In this document: positions 34,096-43,529 of the stretch, one piece after another
Layout: the number at the start of each line of letters is the position of its first letter
Position numbering within the stretch: position 1 is the first letter of the stretch
Assembly: GCF_021390435.2 (NCBI RefSeq)
Contig: NZ_JAJVCN010000002.1
Location: forward strand, 2,418,001 to 2,482,000
DNA: 64,000 bases
Reading direction: 5' to 3'
Origin: Kibdelosporangium philippinense
GTDB lineage: Bacteria > Actinomycetota > Actinomycetes > Mycobacteriales > Pseudonocardiaceae
Notes under the pieces: generated by a model
Database searches by the model: none
Seen by the model: only the letters and a program-made list of their open reading frames with translations
What the model was told of the DNA's origin: nothing
Translations under genes and position numbers: made by a program

Positions 34096-35757
34096 CCCAG
34101 GTGTTTCACGCGGATAGCCGCGACACGAGCCGTAGATAGAACGAAGTGCCTGCCCTGTAAGGGAAACTGGGACTTGTCTAGGGTCCAGGTTCTCGAACGG
34201 GAAGGCACTTCGCGGATGAAGCGTATCGAACGGTCCCGCCGGGTCAAGGTCAGCGCGGACGGTACGGGTGTCGTGTCGCATGCCGGGGTCGGAATGCTGC
34301 GGGAACTGGCCTGGGATACCGGGCTGGTGAGCGGGATCAGCACTGCGCTGGCCGACACCTATGCCGGACGGTGGCAGCACGCGCCAGGCCGGGTGTTCAC
34401 CGACCTGGCGGTCGCGATCGCAGATGGCGGCGACTGTGTCTCCCACATCGAGGTGTTCGGCGACCGGCACGAGGTATGCGGGCCGGTCGCGTCGATGCCG
34501 ACCACCTGGCGGATGCTGGACCGCGTTGACCCGGCCCATCTGTCCAGGGTGCGTGCCGCGCGGGCAGCGGCACGGGAACGGGCCTGGGCCGCCGGCGCCA
34601 CCCCGGACCTGACACAGCTGCTGCGGATCGATTTCGACGCCACAGTCACGATCTCGCACGCGGAGACCAAGCAAAACGCGGCGAAAACCTGGAAACGCAC
34701 GTTCGGGTTTCACCCGTTGCTGGCGTTTCTGGACCGCCCGGAGGTCTCCGGCGGCGAGGCCCTGGCCGGGTTGCTGCGTCCGGGCAACGCGGGCAGCAAC
34801 ACCGCCGCCGATCATGTCACCGTGCTGGAGCAGGCGTTGGCCGCCCTGCCCGAGCACGCCCGGCCTCGGCCGGGTGACCCGGACACGGTGCGGGTGGTGG
34901 CCCGCTCGGACTCCGCCGGCGCCACCCACGCCTTCGCGACGGCGTGCCGGGATCGTGGGGTGTGGTTCTCCTTCGGGTTCCCCGTGGACGCCCGCATCCA
35001 GGCCATCGTGGATGAGGTGCCCGACCAGTGCTGGCAATCCGCGATCGAGTCGGATGGCGGGATCCGGGACGGCGCCTGGGTCGCCGAGGTCACCGGCCTG
35101 CTGGACCTGACAGCCTGGCCGGAAGGCTCCCGGGTGCTGCTGCGCGCCGAACGTCCCCATCCCGGTGCGCAGTTGCGGTTCACCGACGTCGACGGGCACC
35201 GGATCACCGCGTTCATCACCGACATTCCCGAGCGGGTGATCCCCGGTCAGAACGCCGGGCTGGAGCTTGACCACCGCCAGCACGCCCGGGTCGAAGACCG
35301 CATCCGGGAAGGCAAAGCCGCCGGGCTGCGTAACCTTCCCTGCCGGGGGTGGGATGAGAACGTCGCCTGGCTGGAAACCCTGCTGGCAGCCACGGATCTG
35401 GTGTGCTGGGCCAAACTGCTCGGGTTCACCGGCACACCGGAGTTGGCGCATGCCGAGATCGCCACCTTCCGCAATCTGGTGTTGCACGTGGCCGCCCGCA
35501 TCACCCGCAGCGCCCGGCAGGTCCGCCTCCGTATCGACCGGACCTGGAAATACGCCGATGCCATCGCCGAGGCGTGGTTGAGGATCCGTGCCGCGTTCAC
35601 CTGACCCGTCCACCCTGTCCCGACGACCCGAAAGACCCCGGAGCGGCCGACACGACAGCAGGTCGGCGGCATGCTCGCGCCTATCTCTCGAATCGCTCGC
35701 CGCGAGATCAACCAGACTCAACACAAGATCATCCCGGGATCACATGAAACACCTGGG
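34096..35757 (+). mobile_element. IS1380-family insertion sequence, complete, second copy
   Basis: Terminal inverted repeats begin with the identical CCCAGGTGTTTCA (34096-34108; complement of 35745-35757). They are flanked by a 4-bp duplication TTAG (34092-34095 and 35758-35761). It is 1,662 bp with one rightward transposase. It is inserted in the divergent promoter region between the methyltransferase operon and the conjugation operon. Confidence 0.9.
34216..35604 (+). CDS. IS1380-family transposase
   Basis: 462 aa from ATG 34216 (GAAGG upstream); a TTG at 34174 would add 14 residues. It has VVSHAGVGMLRELAWDTGL, FTDLAVAIADGGDC, LLRIDFDATVTISHAETK (first D), LLRPGNAGSNTAADHV and VRVVARSDSAGATHAF (second D). 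WFSFGFPV and RVEDRIREGKAAGLRNLP (E region) follow. It is full length and intact. It is distinct in sequence from the copy at 16370-17827 although of the same family. Confidence 0.92.
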   Translation: MKRIERSRRVKVSADGTGVVSHAGVGMLRELAWDTGLVSGISTALADTYAGRWQHAPGRVFTDLAVAIADGGDCVSHIEVFGDRHEVCGPVASMPTTWRMLDRVDPAHLSRVRAARAAARERAWAAGATPDLTQLLRIDFDATVTISHAETKQNAAKTWKRTFGFHPLLAFLDRPEVSGGEALAGLLRPGNAGSNTAADHVTVLEQALAALPEHARPRPGDPDTVRVVARSDSAGATHAFATACRDRGVWFSFGFPVDARIQAIVDEVPDQCWQSAIESDGGIRDGAWVAEVTGLLDLTAWPEGSRVLLRAERPHPGAQLRFTDVDGHRITAFITDIPERVIPGQNAGLELDHRQHARVEDRIREGKAAGLRNLPCRGWDENVAWLETLLAATDLVCWAKLLGFTGTPELAHAEIATFRNLVLHVAARITRSARQVRLRIDRTWKYADAIAEAWLRIRAAFT

Positions 35758-35761
35758 TTAG

Positions 35762-36156
35762 GCCCGTGATGACGCCGAGAAACCCCAACTCACCCCAACC
35801 CATTCGGCACACCTAAGACCGTTACCGAAACTACACCAAGATCTGTTTGCGCAATTCCTAGTCACTTGCCTTGCCAGCGACGGACGGTGACTACACCCAC
35901 CACGGTTCCACTGACCTCCACCCAGCTCACAGGCTACTAATGCGAACTTGAAGCGCCGACGACAAACCAGACTATTGATCTTTCTCCGTGATCCGCAACA
36001 GGTACTGATTAGTTACGACGTAGTAGTGAGACGCCGATTTAGTCGTCGCATAGTACACTCTTTTCACGGTTTAGTCGGAAACGTAGTCAATATCGTAGTA
36101 ACCGGTGTGCTTCCGTGTAGTTGTCGCTCGCTTCTTCGACCACACGGGGTGATGTC
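35762..36156. promoter_or_regulatory. Regulatory region of the conjugation operon with clustered TAGT motifs
   Basis: No gene occurs here. Between 36010 and 36121 TAGT occurs nine times. It includes TTTAGTCG at 36038 and 36070 (32 bp, three helical turns apart) and CGTAGT at 36019, 36082 and 36094. The region is AT-richer than the flanking genes and ends with GGGGTGATG before the ATG at 36157. The repeats look like an operator array for a transfer regulator. CGTAGT recurs at 53731 and 53905 in the other intergenic region of the element. Confidence 0.5.
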
Positions 36157-37131
36157 ATGACGGCTACGACTACTGCTCGACCGCACGGCGAGCCCACCTA
36201 TAACTCGCTGGACACGGCGCGAGATACGTTCGCTCTGCTGGTGACAGGCCCGGACCCGCTCTCCCTCAATGGCGCTCGTTTTCCTGGGCTTCCAAACCGG
36301 GATTTGGCGCTGGACGAAGTACGGGATCTGCTCCTGACTCGGGAATGTCCGCAAACTACGTGGGACGCCGTGTGGGCGCATCTGATCATGCGGTCCCGCG
36401 CTGATGGCGCGTCCTGGACGGTGGGAGCTGTCGGTGTCGCCTTGCCCGCGCTGACCTCTGTGGCTGCGAGGCTCACGCGGCGCTGCCCAGGAGATCCGGC
36501 GGACCTACACGCGGAGGTCCTCCGCGGGTTTCTCGACGGGCTGACGCGGGTCGATCTAACCCGGCCCCAGATCATGGTTCGGCTGTGGTGGGCGGCCTAC
36601 CGGGCCGGCTATGCCGTCGTCACGGACGCGCTGGCCGAGAAGACACGCAGCCTGGAGGGATTCTGGTCACGGCCTCCGATCCCGCCATGGGGGCACCCCG
36701 ACATCGTGCTCGCCAGGGCGGTCGCCGAGGGAGTCCTGACCGCGACCGAGGCTGATCTGATCGGGATGACCCGGCTGGAATCGGTCCCGATATCGCAGTG
36801 GGCGGCCGACCACCAGATCGGCGACTGGGCCGCTTACAAGGCCCGGCGACGGGCCGAGCTGCGCCTGGCTGCCTACCTCCGAGACGGCATGGCCGACACC
36901 GATCCCGACGACCCCTTGACCGACCGAGTAGCGGCCGCCATGACCCTGCACAGGCCTCGCACGGCATCCAGCACCCCAGACAAACAGTCACGGAATGTCA
37001 CCGAACGTCGCCGGGCGCATACGGGGAAATCAGTCCCCGTGGTGTCCAAAACGGACCCAGATTCCGGTCTTCAGGAGCGCGGGGAACTCCCGCGCACGAC
37101 CACCTCACTGGAGGTGCGCCCATGCGCCTGA
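36157..37131 (+). CDS. Helical regulator, sigma-factor-like (first gene of the conjugation operon)
   Basis: 324 aa from ATG 36157 (GGGGTGATG upstream). The helical block VGVALPALTSVAARLTRRCP then DPADLHAEVLRGFLDGLTRV then RLWWAAYRAGYAVV recalls sigma-70 region-2-like sequences in actinomycete elements. A later block (AVAEGVLTATEADLIGMTRL ... ISQWAADHQIGDWAAYKARR) fits a helix-turn-helix. The C-terminus is disordered and basic. It opens the conjugation operon and overlaps the next gene, so a regulatory role for transfer genes is plausible. The sigma assignment is from pattern memory only. Confidence 0.55.
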   Translation: MTATTTARPHGEPTYNSLDTARDTFALLVTGPDPLSLNGARFPGLPNRDLALDEVRDLLLTRECPQTTWDAVWAHLIMRSRADGASWTVGAVGVALPALTSVAARLTRRCPGDPADLHAEVLRGFLDGLTRVDLTRPQIMVRLWWAAYRAGYAVVTDALAEKTRSLEGFWSRPPIPPWGHPDIVLARAVAEGVLTATEADLIGMTRLESVPISQWAADHQIGDWAAYKARRRAELRLAAYLRDGMADTDPDDPLTDRVAAAMTLHRPRTASSTPDKQSRNVTERRRAHTGKSVPVVSKTDPDSGLQERGELPRTTTSLEVRPCA

Positions 37132-37607
37132 CCGAGCACCACCTCATGCGATCGTCGATCCCGACCGACGCGAGCGGCGCGAGCGAAACCGCACCGGACC
37201 GGGACGAGAGTGCTACAGGCCGGATCCGGCCCGCATCCGCAACCGCTCCGATGAATCGCGTCCGCCGCGTAGCCTGCGCAGTCCGGCCAGGACGGCTTGC
37301 CCGCCTCGTCACATCGGCTCTGGCAGCAGCAGCGTCGGGTCTGTTCGCCACGGCGGGAATCGCCGCAGCGCAGGGCGGCGGGCTGGGGACTGGCGGATTC
37401 CGTAATTGGCTGTTGGACAACATGGTCCCGCTCGGGCTGCTGGTGGTGGCGTTGCTGCTGCTCTGGCTCGGTGGCGGGCGTGGAGAGAACTCCCAGGTGA
37501 TGCGTCGCCTGCTCGGTGTCCTGGTCGCGCTGGCCGTGCTCGGTCTGGCCGTGACCGACGCCGGCAAGGACATCGGGACCTGGCTGGCCAACCTCTTCAG
37601 GGCATAA
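37122..37607 (+). CDS. Small membrane protein of the conjugation operon (VirB2/pilin-position)
   Basis: 161 aa. The N-terminal 60 residues are basic. A hydrophobic Ala-rich segment (LVTSALAAAASGLFATAGIA) ends in AAQ like a signal sequence. Two membrane helices follow (MVPLGLLVVALLLLWL and LLGVLVALAVLGLAV) and a short tail. A cleaved signal, two helices and a position before VirB3/VirB4-like genes fit the VirB2 pilin place in actinobacterial T4SS operons. GGAGG lies just before ATG 37122, and the start overlaps the upstream stop by 10 bases. Confidence 0.65.
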   Translation: MRLTEHHLMRSSIPTDASGASETAPDRDESATGRIRPASATAPMNRVRRVACAVRPGRLARLVTSALAAAASGLFATAGIAAAQGGGLGTGGFRNWLLDNMVPLGLLVVALLLLWLGGGRGENSQVMRRLLGVLVALAVLGLAVTDAGKDIGTWLANLFRA

Positions 37608-37617
37608 GGGGCGGGGC

Positions 37618-38058
37618 ATGTTGGCCGAACCCGACGACGAGATCTACCGCGTTAACCCGGTCTGGCTCGGGCCGCCGCGGGCGACCCTGCCCTGGCGGGC
37701 CCGCTACGTCGCCTACGGCGTGTGGATGGCGGCCTTTCTGGCGATCTTCACCATCGCCCGGCTGGTGCTACTACTGCCGCTGACGATCTGGGTCGTGGCC
37801 TGGTCCCTGGTCCTGGCCACCGTGCTTACCCGGCTGATCTGCCGGCGCATCGACTTCGAGAAACCACTCAGCTGCGTGCTGAGTGCCTTCGGCAGCGAGC
37901 TCGCTGGGCCCCGCCGTCACCACGAACGCGCGCGCGGGGTCGTCGGGCTCAGTGTCCGGGTACCGATCCGCCCGACCAGACCACGCCCGCGACGCGGCAA
38001 CCGACGGAGCACCGGCAGCCCGACCGAGGCTCACCATCGTGAGAGGACCCCGCGATGA
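37618..38058 (+). CDS. Membrane protein of the T4SS (PrgI/VirB3-position)
   Basis: 146 aa. YRVNPVWLGPPRATLPWRAR precedes two adjacent membrane helices (YGVWMAAFLAIFTIARLVLL; TIWVVAWSLVLATVLTRLI). Then comes the cytoplasmic FEKPL and a long basic, Arg/Pro-rich tail. Size and position immediately before the VirB4 ATPase are those of PrgI/VirB3 subunits. It overlaps the VirB4 start by four bases. Confidence 0.7.
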   Translation: MLAEPDDEIYRVNPVWLGPPRATLPWRARYVAYGVWMAAFLAIFTIARLVLLLPLTIWVVAWSLVLATVLTRLICRRIDFEKPLSCVLSAFGSELAGPRRHHERARGVVGLSVRVPIRPTRPRPRRGNRRSTGSPTEAHHRERTPR

Positions 38059-40814
38059 CGCGTACCCGTTCCACGTCGCCGGTTCGCGCATCCCGTAAGC
38101 GGCGCCCGTCGACCGGACAATCCGCCATTCCGACCTACACCCCCAGCATCGAGCTGCGGTCGGTGAATGGGCACCTGGCCAGGACCCGCAGCCAGGTCTG
38201 GGCTTGGTATCGGCTGGCGCCACAGCGGTGGTCGTTTCGGTCGGACTCGGCACGCAACGATCTGATCGCGGCGATCGCCGGGCAGTACGCCGAGCTGGCT
38301 GGCCGGTGGCTGCACGTGCGGGTGACCTCCAGCGCCTATCCGATCTCGCACTGGGCGCGCACCCATGTGGACAACGCGCGCTCGCGTCCCGCCGACGTGG
38401 CGGGTGGGTTGTCGTTCGACGACTACATGATCGGCGAGCAACGGCAGCTCGCCTCGGCATCGATGGCTGACAAAGAGGTCTACCTTGGGGTCGAGGTCCA
38501 GACCCGCCGCCTGGTCGACCGGGCGGTCGACCGCGCCACCCCGGTCTTGAGCCGACTGCTCCCGACGGTCGTGGACAGCGAGCTGGCGTCGCTGGACGAT
38601 GAGATCGCCCGGCTCGATCACATCCTGGCCGGTTCCGGGCTGGAGGGTGTGCCGGTCACCGCCGGAGAGATGCGCACCCTGCTGCTGCGTTCCTGCGCCC
38701 TCGGCCTGCCTGTGTCCTCCTCACGCCCGGCGGCACCAGATGTGCCGTGGGAACCCGAAGACGTCGCGGGCGTCACCGCCACAGCAGAACTAGTCCAGGA
38801 ACCGTACGCACCGACCGTCACGGTCATCGGCCAGACCGGCCCGTACGCGGGCATCGAGCGGCACGTCGCGGTGCTGTCGGTCGGGCCGATGCACGGCCTG
38901 CACATCCCCGAAGCCGACGAGCCATGGGCGCAACGCGCCGACCGGCTGCCCGCGGCCGTGGAGTGGTCCGCCCGCATCTACGTCCGCCACCCCGACGAAG
39001 TCGAGGGCGAACTGCAACGGCAGACGACCAAGGTCCGTTCCCAGATGACCCATTACAGCGACGAACACGGCCTGGAACCACCGCGCTCACTGGCACGCCA
39101 GTACGAGCTCGTGCAGGAGGTCGACGACCAGCTCACCTCCGGCTTCACCGCCCTGGGCACACGGGTGCGGTCCTGGTGGCGGCTCGCGGTGTCCGCCCCG
39201 ACCCGCCGCGACGCGCTGCACCTGGCCCAGAGCCTGGCCGATCTCTACAAGCCCAAGGTCACCATCGAGCACCCGGACGCCCAGTACAAGTTGGCCCGGG
39301 AGTTCATCCCCGGCGAACCCTTGGCTACCTCGGCGCACCAGCGGCGCGGCTCCGTGTTGTGGCTCGCCTCCGCAGTCCCGACCGCGACCGCGGAGGTTGG
39401 TGACCGGCGCGGGATCCTGCTCGGCGAGACCTGCACAGCCACCCGCCGACCGGTCGCCTGGGATCCGTGGATGGCCCAGGAGATCCGCGACTCCTCCGGG
39501 CTGACCGCGATGGTCGCCGGGCTGGGCGGCGGGAAGTCGTTCCTGGGCGGCGGCATCGTCTACAAGACCCTGCGGGCCGGCGCGTGCTGGACTCTACTCG
39601 ACCCCTCAGGTCCGCTCGCGCGGTTGTGTGAGCTGCCCGAGCTGCGGCCGTACGCGCGGGCGATCAACCTCCTCAACGCCCAGCCCGGCATCCTCAACCC
39701 CTACCGGGTAGTCGCCGAGCCCCAGCTGCACCACTTCGGTGACGAGCCCGACCCGCAACGGGTGTACGAACGTGAACTTGCCCTGGCCGCGGCCACGCGA
39801 CGCCGGTTGACGCTGGATGTGCTCACCGGGCTGCTGCCGTGGGAGATCCAGCGCCTGGCCGAAACCCGGATCGTGCTGCTGCGCGCAGTGCGCGCCGTCG
39901 GCGGACGCCCCACCGCACACCCCGGCCTGGTCATCACCGCCCTGCGTGAGGATCAGAGCGAGCATCACGAGCACGCCAGCGTCGTGGCCGACTTCCTCGA
40001 CGAAATCCGCGAACGGATCACTCTCTTGATTCCGGAACGCGACGCCGACCCATACGCCCATGAACGCGACGACCGGCTGACCGTGCTCACCCTGGCCGGC
40101 CTCACCCTGCCCAAAGACGGTGTCGGACGCGAGCACTGGACCGACGCGGAAGCCACAGCGATCGAGCTGGTCAACCTCGCCGCCTGGCTGACCCAACGCT
40201 CGGTCTACGACCGGCCCAAACACCTGCGCAAAGGCGTCTGGATCGACGAGGCGTTCTTCCTGTCCGAAGTCCCCACCGGGCGGGTGCTGATGAACCGGTT
40301 CGCCCGTGACTCCCGCAAATGGAACGTCCGCGTTCTCCTGTCCAGTCAGGTCCCGACCGACTTCCTGCGCATCGAAGGTTTCGTGTCGCTGCTCGACTCC
40401 GTCTTCGTCGGGCGCCTGGACGACGACCAGGTCCAGGCCGACGCGCTGCGATTGCTGAAAGTGCCGATCGGTGTCGGCTACGAACCGGTCATCGCCAGCC
40501 TCGGCCGGCGCACCACCGCACGCCGCACCGAACGAGACACCGAACCCCGGCAGTTCCTGTTCGCCGATGGCACCGGCGGAGTCGAACGCATCCGGGTCAA
40601 CTTCTCCGGCCCTCACCTGCAGCCCCTGCGCGCGGTCCTCGACACCACACCCCAACTTCCCGCTCCGTCGCGCGCTGGTCTGCTCGACGGCCTCGCACTC
40701 CCAACACGGCCGGAGCCGCCGACTGAGGTGGTAGAGCTGGCCGAGATCGACGTCGAGGACCTCGACGCGCTGTCCGGCGGGTATGACACCCCGGCTGGGG
40801 AGGTGATCCCGTGA
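38055..40814 (+). CDS. VirB4-like conjugation ATPase
   Basis: 919 aa. The N-terminal 400 residues are the membrane-associated VirB4 part (TYTPSIELRSVNGHLARTRS). The ATPase part has Walker A AGLGGGKSF (about 487-495), then LLDPSGPLARLCELPELR (the DP.G block of VirB4-type proteins). Walker B is GVWIDEAFFL (about 727-736), with the sensor-like VLLSSQVPTDFL. The family powers pilus assembly and substrate transfer at the inner membrane. It overlaps neighbours on both sides (38055/38058; 40811/40814), so expression is coupled. Confidence 0.9.
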   Translation: MTRTRSTSPVRASRKRRPSTGQSAIPTYTPSIELRSVNGHLARTRSQVWAWYRLAPQRWSFRSDSARNDLIAAIAGQYAELAGRWLHVRVTSSAYPISHWARTHVDNARSRPADVAGGLSFDDYMIGEQRQLASASMADKEVYLGVEVQTRRLVDRAVDRATPVLSRLLPTVVDSELASLDDEIARLDHILAGSGLEGVPVTAGEMRTLLLRSCALGLPVSSSRPAAPDVPWEPEDVAGVTATAELVQEPYAPTVTVIGQTGPYAGIERHVAVLSVGPMHGLHIPEADEPWAQRADRLPAAVEWSARIYVRHPDEVEGELQRQTTKVRSQMTHYSDEHGLEPPRSLARQYELVQEVDDQLTSGFTALGTRVRSWWRLAVSAPTRRDALHLAQSLADLYKPKVTIEHPDAQYKLAREFIPGEPLATSAHQRRGSVLWLASAVPTATAEVGDRRGILLGETCTATRRPVAWDPWMAQEIRDSSGLTAMVAGLGGGKSFLGGGIVYKTLRAGACWTLLDPSGPLARLCELPELRPYARAINLLNAQPGILNPYRVVAEPQLHHFGDEPDPQRVYERELALAAATRRRLTLDVLTGLLPWEIQRLAETRIVLLRAVRAVGGRPTAHPGLVITALREDQSEHHEHASVVADFLDEIRERITLLIPERDADPYAHERDDRLTVLTLAGLTLPKDGVGREHWTDAEATAIELVNLAAWLTQRSVYDRPKHLRKGVWIDEAFFLSEVPTGRVLMNRFARDSRKWNVRVLLSSQVPTDFLRIEGFVSLLDSVFVGRLDDDQVQADALRLLKVPIGVGYEPVIASLGRRTTARRTERDTEPRQFLFADGTGGVERIRVNFSGPHLQPLRAVLDTTPQLPAPSRAGLLDGLALPTRPEPPTEVVELAEIDVEDLDALSGGYDTPAGEVIP

Positions 40815-42913
40815 TCACCATCGAGCCCACGGGTCGTCGCCGGGCTCTGCTGGTCGTGGTCGGGATTCTGGCTCTGCAGGTATTTCTTGCCGCGCCCGCG
40901 CATGCTGCGGCTGGGTGTGTGCCGAATCCCGAACGGGTCACCGCCGGGTTGGTAGCCACCCTGGACGTTCCTCGCCCGTCGCACGGTTCTCCGGGTACGT
41001 GGTACAGCCGATACGCCTACGCCGGCACCCGCTGGAACAACTACACCTACGACTCCATCACTTTGTTCTGCGGCGACCCAATGGCCAAAACCGACACCTG
41101 GGTCGGCAACCAATTCTTCAATGTCGGGAAAACCGTTGTCGCGGCCACAAATTCCCTGTGGTACCTCTTGTTGTGGGGAGACGACGACGGCCCCGTCTTC
41201 TCCAACATTGACAGGGGGCTCGGATCCGGCGCGAAATCCCTTTACGACAATGCCTTCACCCCGCTGTTGTCGCTGGTGCTGGTACTGGCGGTGGTGTGGA
41301 TTCTGTTCAAGACACTGAAGGGCGCGTTGGCGCATATCGCGACGAAACTGCTATGGATCCTATGCGCGTTCTGGGTCGCTGCCTCGTCCTATCTCATGCC
41401 CGGTGCCTACACCACGTTTCTCGACACGATCCTCACTGACGGCGTTCGGGAAATCCAAGGCGCGGTGCTGACCGCGAGCGGACACGACCCGGTCCATGGC
41501 ATGCCAGAACTGCTCTACGACAATGTCATCAAAAAGACCTGGCTGGAAGGCGAATTCGGCTCCGCGACCTCGACTATGGCGGTTGACCAAGGCCCACGGT
41601 TGATCGACGCCCAGGCGTGGACGAAATTCGACTCCACCGAGACGGTCACCCAGGCCGATCTCGACCGGAAGAAAGCCATGTTCGAGGATGTCGCGAATAA
41701 AGTGCGTGGCACCGACGCCGAAGGGCATTTCACCGGCACCACCTCCGCCAGGCTCGGAACCGGGCTGCTCGGACTGGTTCGCGGACTGTGTTTCGCCTAC
41801 TTTCCCTTCATTGCGCTGCTTGGCCAGCTGCTGGGGATGCTAATCCTGCGCCTGGTCATCCTCTGCGCGCCCATTCTGGGGCTGGCCATGATTATCTACC
41901 ACCGGGCCGCACCCGGGATCATCCGCGGATTGGGTAAAGCACTCGCGAGCTGTGTGCTGCTCGCGGTTGGATCGACCGGCTATTTGTGGGCGCTGCCGGC
42001 CGTCCTGGATGGCGTAAGAACGCCGCTGCTGCAGATGGTGATCATGGCAGTCATCACCATCATCGCATTGATTCTGATACGCCCGATCCGGCAAATCACC
42101 GGCATGATCAGTGGCATCGTTCAGGCGGCTGGCCTCAACTACGCCACGAGGCCGACGGTAGCTGGCTGGGCATTTCGCGCCTGGCGACGCCACCGGCGCT
42201 GGAACAAGCGAGAAAAGCGACTGCTCCGCGCGATTGGCACCAAAAACTCGAAGACATCAACATCCTCACCGCGCGGGCGCCGTCCGGAAACCGCACCCAC
42301 ACAAACCGCGCCCGGCCCAGGCAAAGCGACGCTTCGCCGACCGCGGCCAGAAGCAGGGGCGCCGCAACGGGCCACCAGCATCCGCTTCCCGACGGCACGG
42401 GCACACGGTCCTGCCCGGCGGGCAGGTCAGATCGGTCCCCGGGTGTTCTTCCACGGGCCACGCGTGTTCTACCACGGCTCTGGCACACCCGCCGACGGTC
42501 AGCACGACATCGGCCACCCGCCACGACCGGCCGCCTCCGCGACTCAGGTGACCCTCGGGTTGCCGCCCACGAGGACCGACAGCCTGCCCCCAACAGAGAT
42601 CGACACCCGGCACAGCACGGTCGCCGATCCGCCTGACTGGCAACCACACTCGCCCGCACCCGCCAGCGGCATGGCCGAGGAGTTGGTCATTCCGTCCGAA
42701 CACGACGAGCACATCCGCCGCCGCGCCGAAGGCGACGAACCCGACTCACCACCACGAACGCCGCCCGGCTCCACCGACGAGCACGGACAGCCGACCTTCC
42801 AGATTTATCACCCCAGCCAGGACCAGATCCTGCCGCACCCGACCAATGCCAACCCTTCACCCAACCGGCCGGAAAGCCAGGACCAAGGAGACGCTGATGC
42901 CGATCCGATCTGA
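40811..42913 (+). CDS. VirB6-like polytopic membrane protein of the T4SS
   Basis: 700 aa beginning at GTG 40811. A signal-like first helix (LLVVVGILALQVFLAAPAHA) and a periplasmic loop with two Cys come first. At least six further membrane helices lie between residues 150 and 435 (LLSLVLVLAVVWILF; LLWILCAFWVAASSYLM; LLGLVRGLCFAYFPFIALLG; MLILRLVILCAPILGLAMII; LASCVLLAVGSTGYLWAL; MVIMAVITIIALILI). The last 250 residues are Pro/Arg/His-rich and disordered. This is the layout of VirB6/TrbL-like channel proteins in Gram-positive conjugation systems. It lies between VirB4 and the VirB8-like gene; its last bases overlap the following gene. Confidence 0.82.
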   Translation: MITIEPTGRRRALLVVVGILALQVFLAAPAHAAAGCVPNPERVTAGLVATLDVPRPSHGSPGTWYSRYAYAGTRWNNYTYDSITLFCGDPMAKTDTWVGNQFFNVGKTVVAATNSLWYLLLWGDDDGPVFSNIDRGLGSGAKSLYDNAFTPLLSLVLVLAVVWILFKTLKGALAHIATKLLWILCAFWVAASSYLMPGAYTTFLDTILTDGVREIQGAVLTASGHDPVHGMPELLYDNVIKKTWLEGEFGSATSTMAVDQGPRLIDAQAWTKFDSTETVTQADLDRKKAMFEDVANKVRGTDAEGHFTGTTSARLGTGLLGLVRGLCFAYFPFIALLGQLLGMLILRLVILCAPILGLAMIIYHRAAPGIIRGLGKALASCVLLAVGSTGYLWALPAVLDGVRTPLLQMVIMAVITIIALILIRPIRQITGMISGIVQAAGLNYATRPTVAGWAFRAWRRHRRWNKREKRLLRAIGTKNSKTSTSSPRGRRPETAPTQTAPGPGKATLRRPRPEAGAPQRATSIRFPTARAHGPARRAGQIGPRVFFHGPRVFYHGSGTPADGQHDIGHPPRPAASATQVTLGLPPTRTDSLPPTEIDTRHSTVADPPDWQPHSPAPASGMAEELVIPSEHDEHIRRRAEGDEPDSPPRTPPGSTDEHGQPTFQIYHPSQDQILPHPTNANPSPNRPESQDQGDADADPI

Positions 42914-43523
42914 CCACGGCCGTAACGCCGTGGTCCGCAGCCTCGCCACCTGGCCGCTCTACTCACCCCGGCGCCTGCTCGGATCACTCACCGTCCTCGC
43001 GGCACTCGGCGCGGGCACCACCGCCGCCATCACCGCCGCCGGTCCTGCACACGCCCCGGCAACACCCGAGTCTCCTGCGGTAGCCGCGTCAACAAGCCCG
43101 GCAACGGAAGTTCCAGCGTCCACCGGGATTCACCCGACTATCCAGCACCGGACCAGCGAGCGGATCACGCCTGGGGCCTCCCCCGCACCCAATGCAACTC
43201 CACCACAGCCGACCATGGCAGGCGATCCCACAGCCGCGAGCCAGCGATTCGCCGAAGCATGGGTGAGCAAACACGACCCCCAGACCTGGCGGGGACGACT
43301 CGCTCCCTTGTGTACCGACGAGTTCCGCACCACCACGCTCCTGGCCACCACACCGACCCAGATATCCGCCACCACTGTCACCGGCCCGACCACTCTGATC
43401 CGCAGGACTGGGCGCAGCGCCGAGGCCACGGTCGCGCTGGACACCATGGTCCTCGCGATCGCCCTGCAGGACATCACCGGAAGCGGCGACTGGCGTGCCG
43501 CTCACGTCCGGCCGGCGAGGTGA
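42897..43523 (+). CDS. Membrane-anchored protein with NTF2-like domain (VirB8/TcpC-position)
   Basis: 208 aa from ATG 42897 with a perfect AAGGAG. One N-terminal membrane helix (LLGSLTVLAALGAGTTAAIT), then a Pro/Ala/Thr-rich linker of about 75 residues. A compact C-terminal domain follows: ASQRFAEAWVSKHDPQTWRG, ATVALDTMVLAIALQ and GDWRAAHV. It matches the single-helix plus NTF2-like domain of TcpC/VirB8 conjugation proteins in architecture, though shorter. It lies between VirB6-like and NlpC/P60 genes. Confidence 0.6.
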   Translation: MPIRSDHGRNAVVRSLATWPLYSPRRLLGSLTVLAALGAGTTAAITAAGPAHAPATPESPAVAASTSPATEVPASTGIHPTIQHRTSERITPGASPAPNATPPQPTMAGDPTAASQRFAEAWVSKHDPQTWRGRLAPLCTDEFRTTTLLATTPTQISATTVTGPTTLIRRTGRSAEATVALDTMVLAIALQDITGSGDWRAAHVRPAR

Positions 43524-43529
43524 AGCCCG

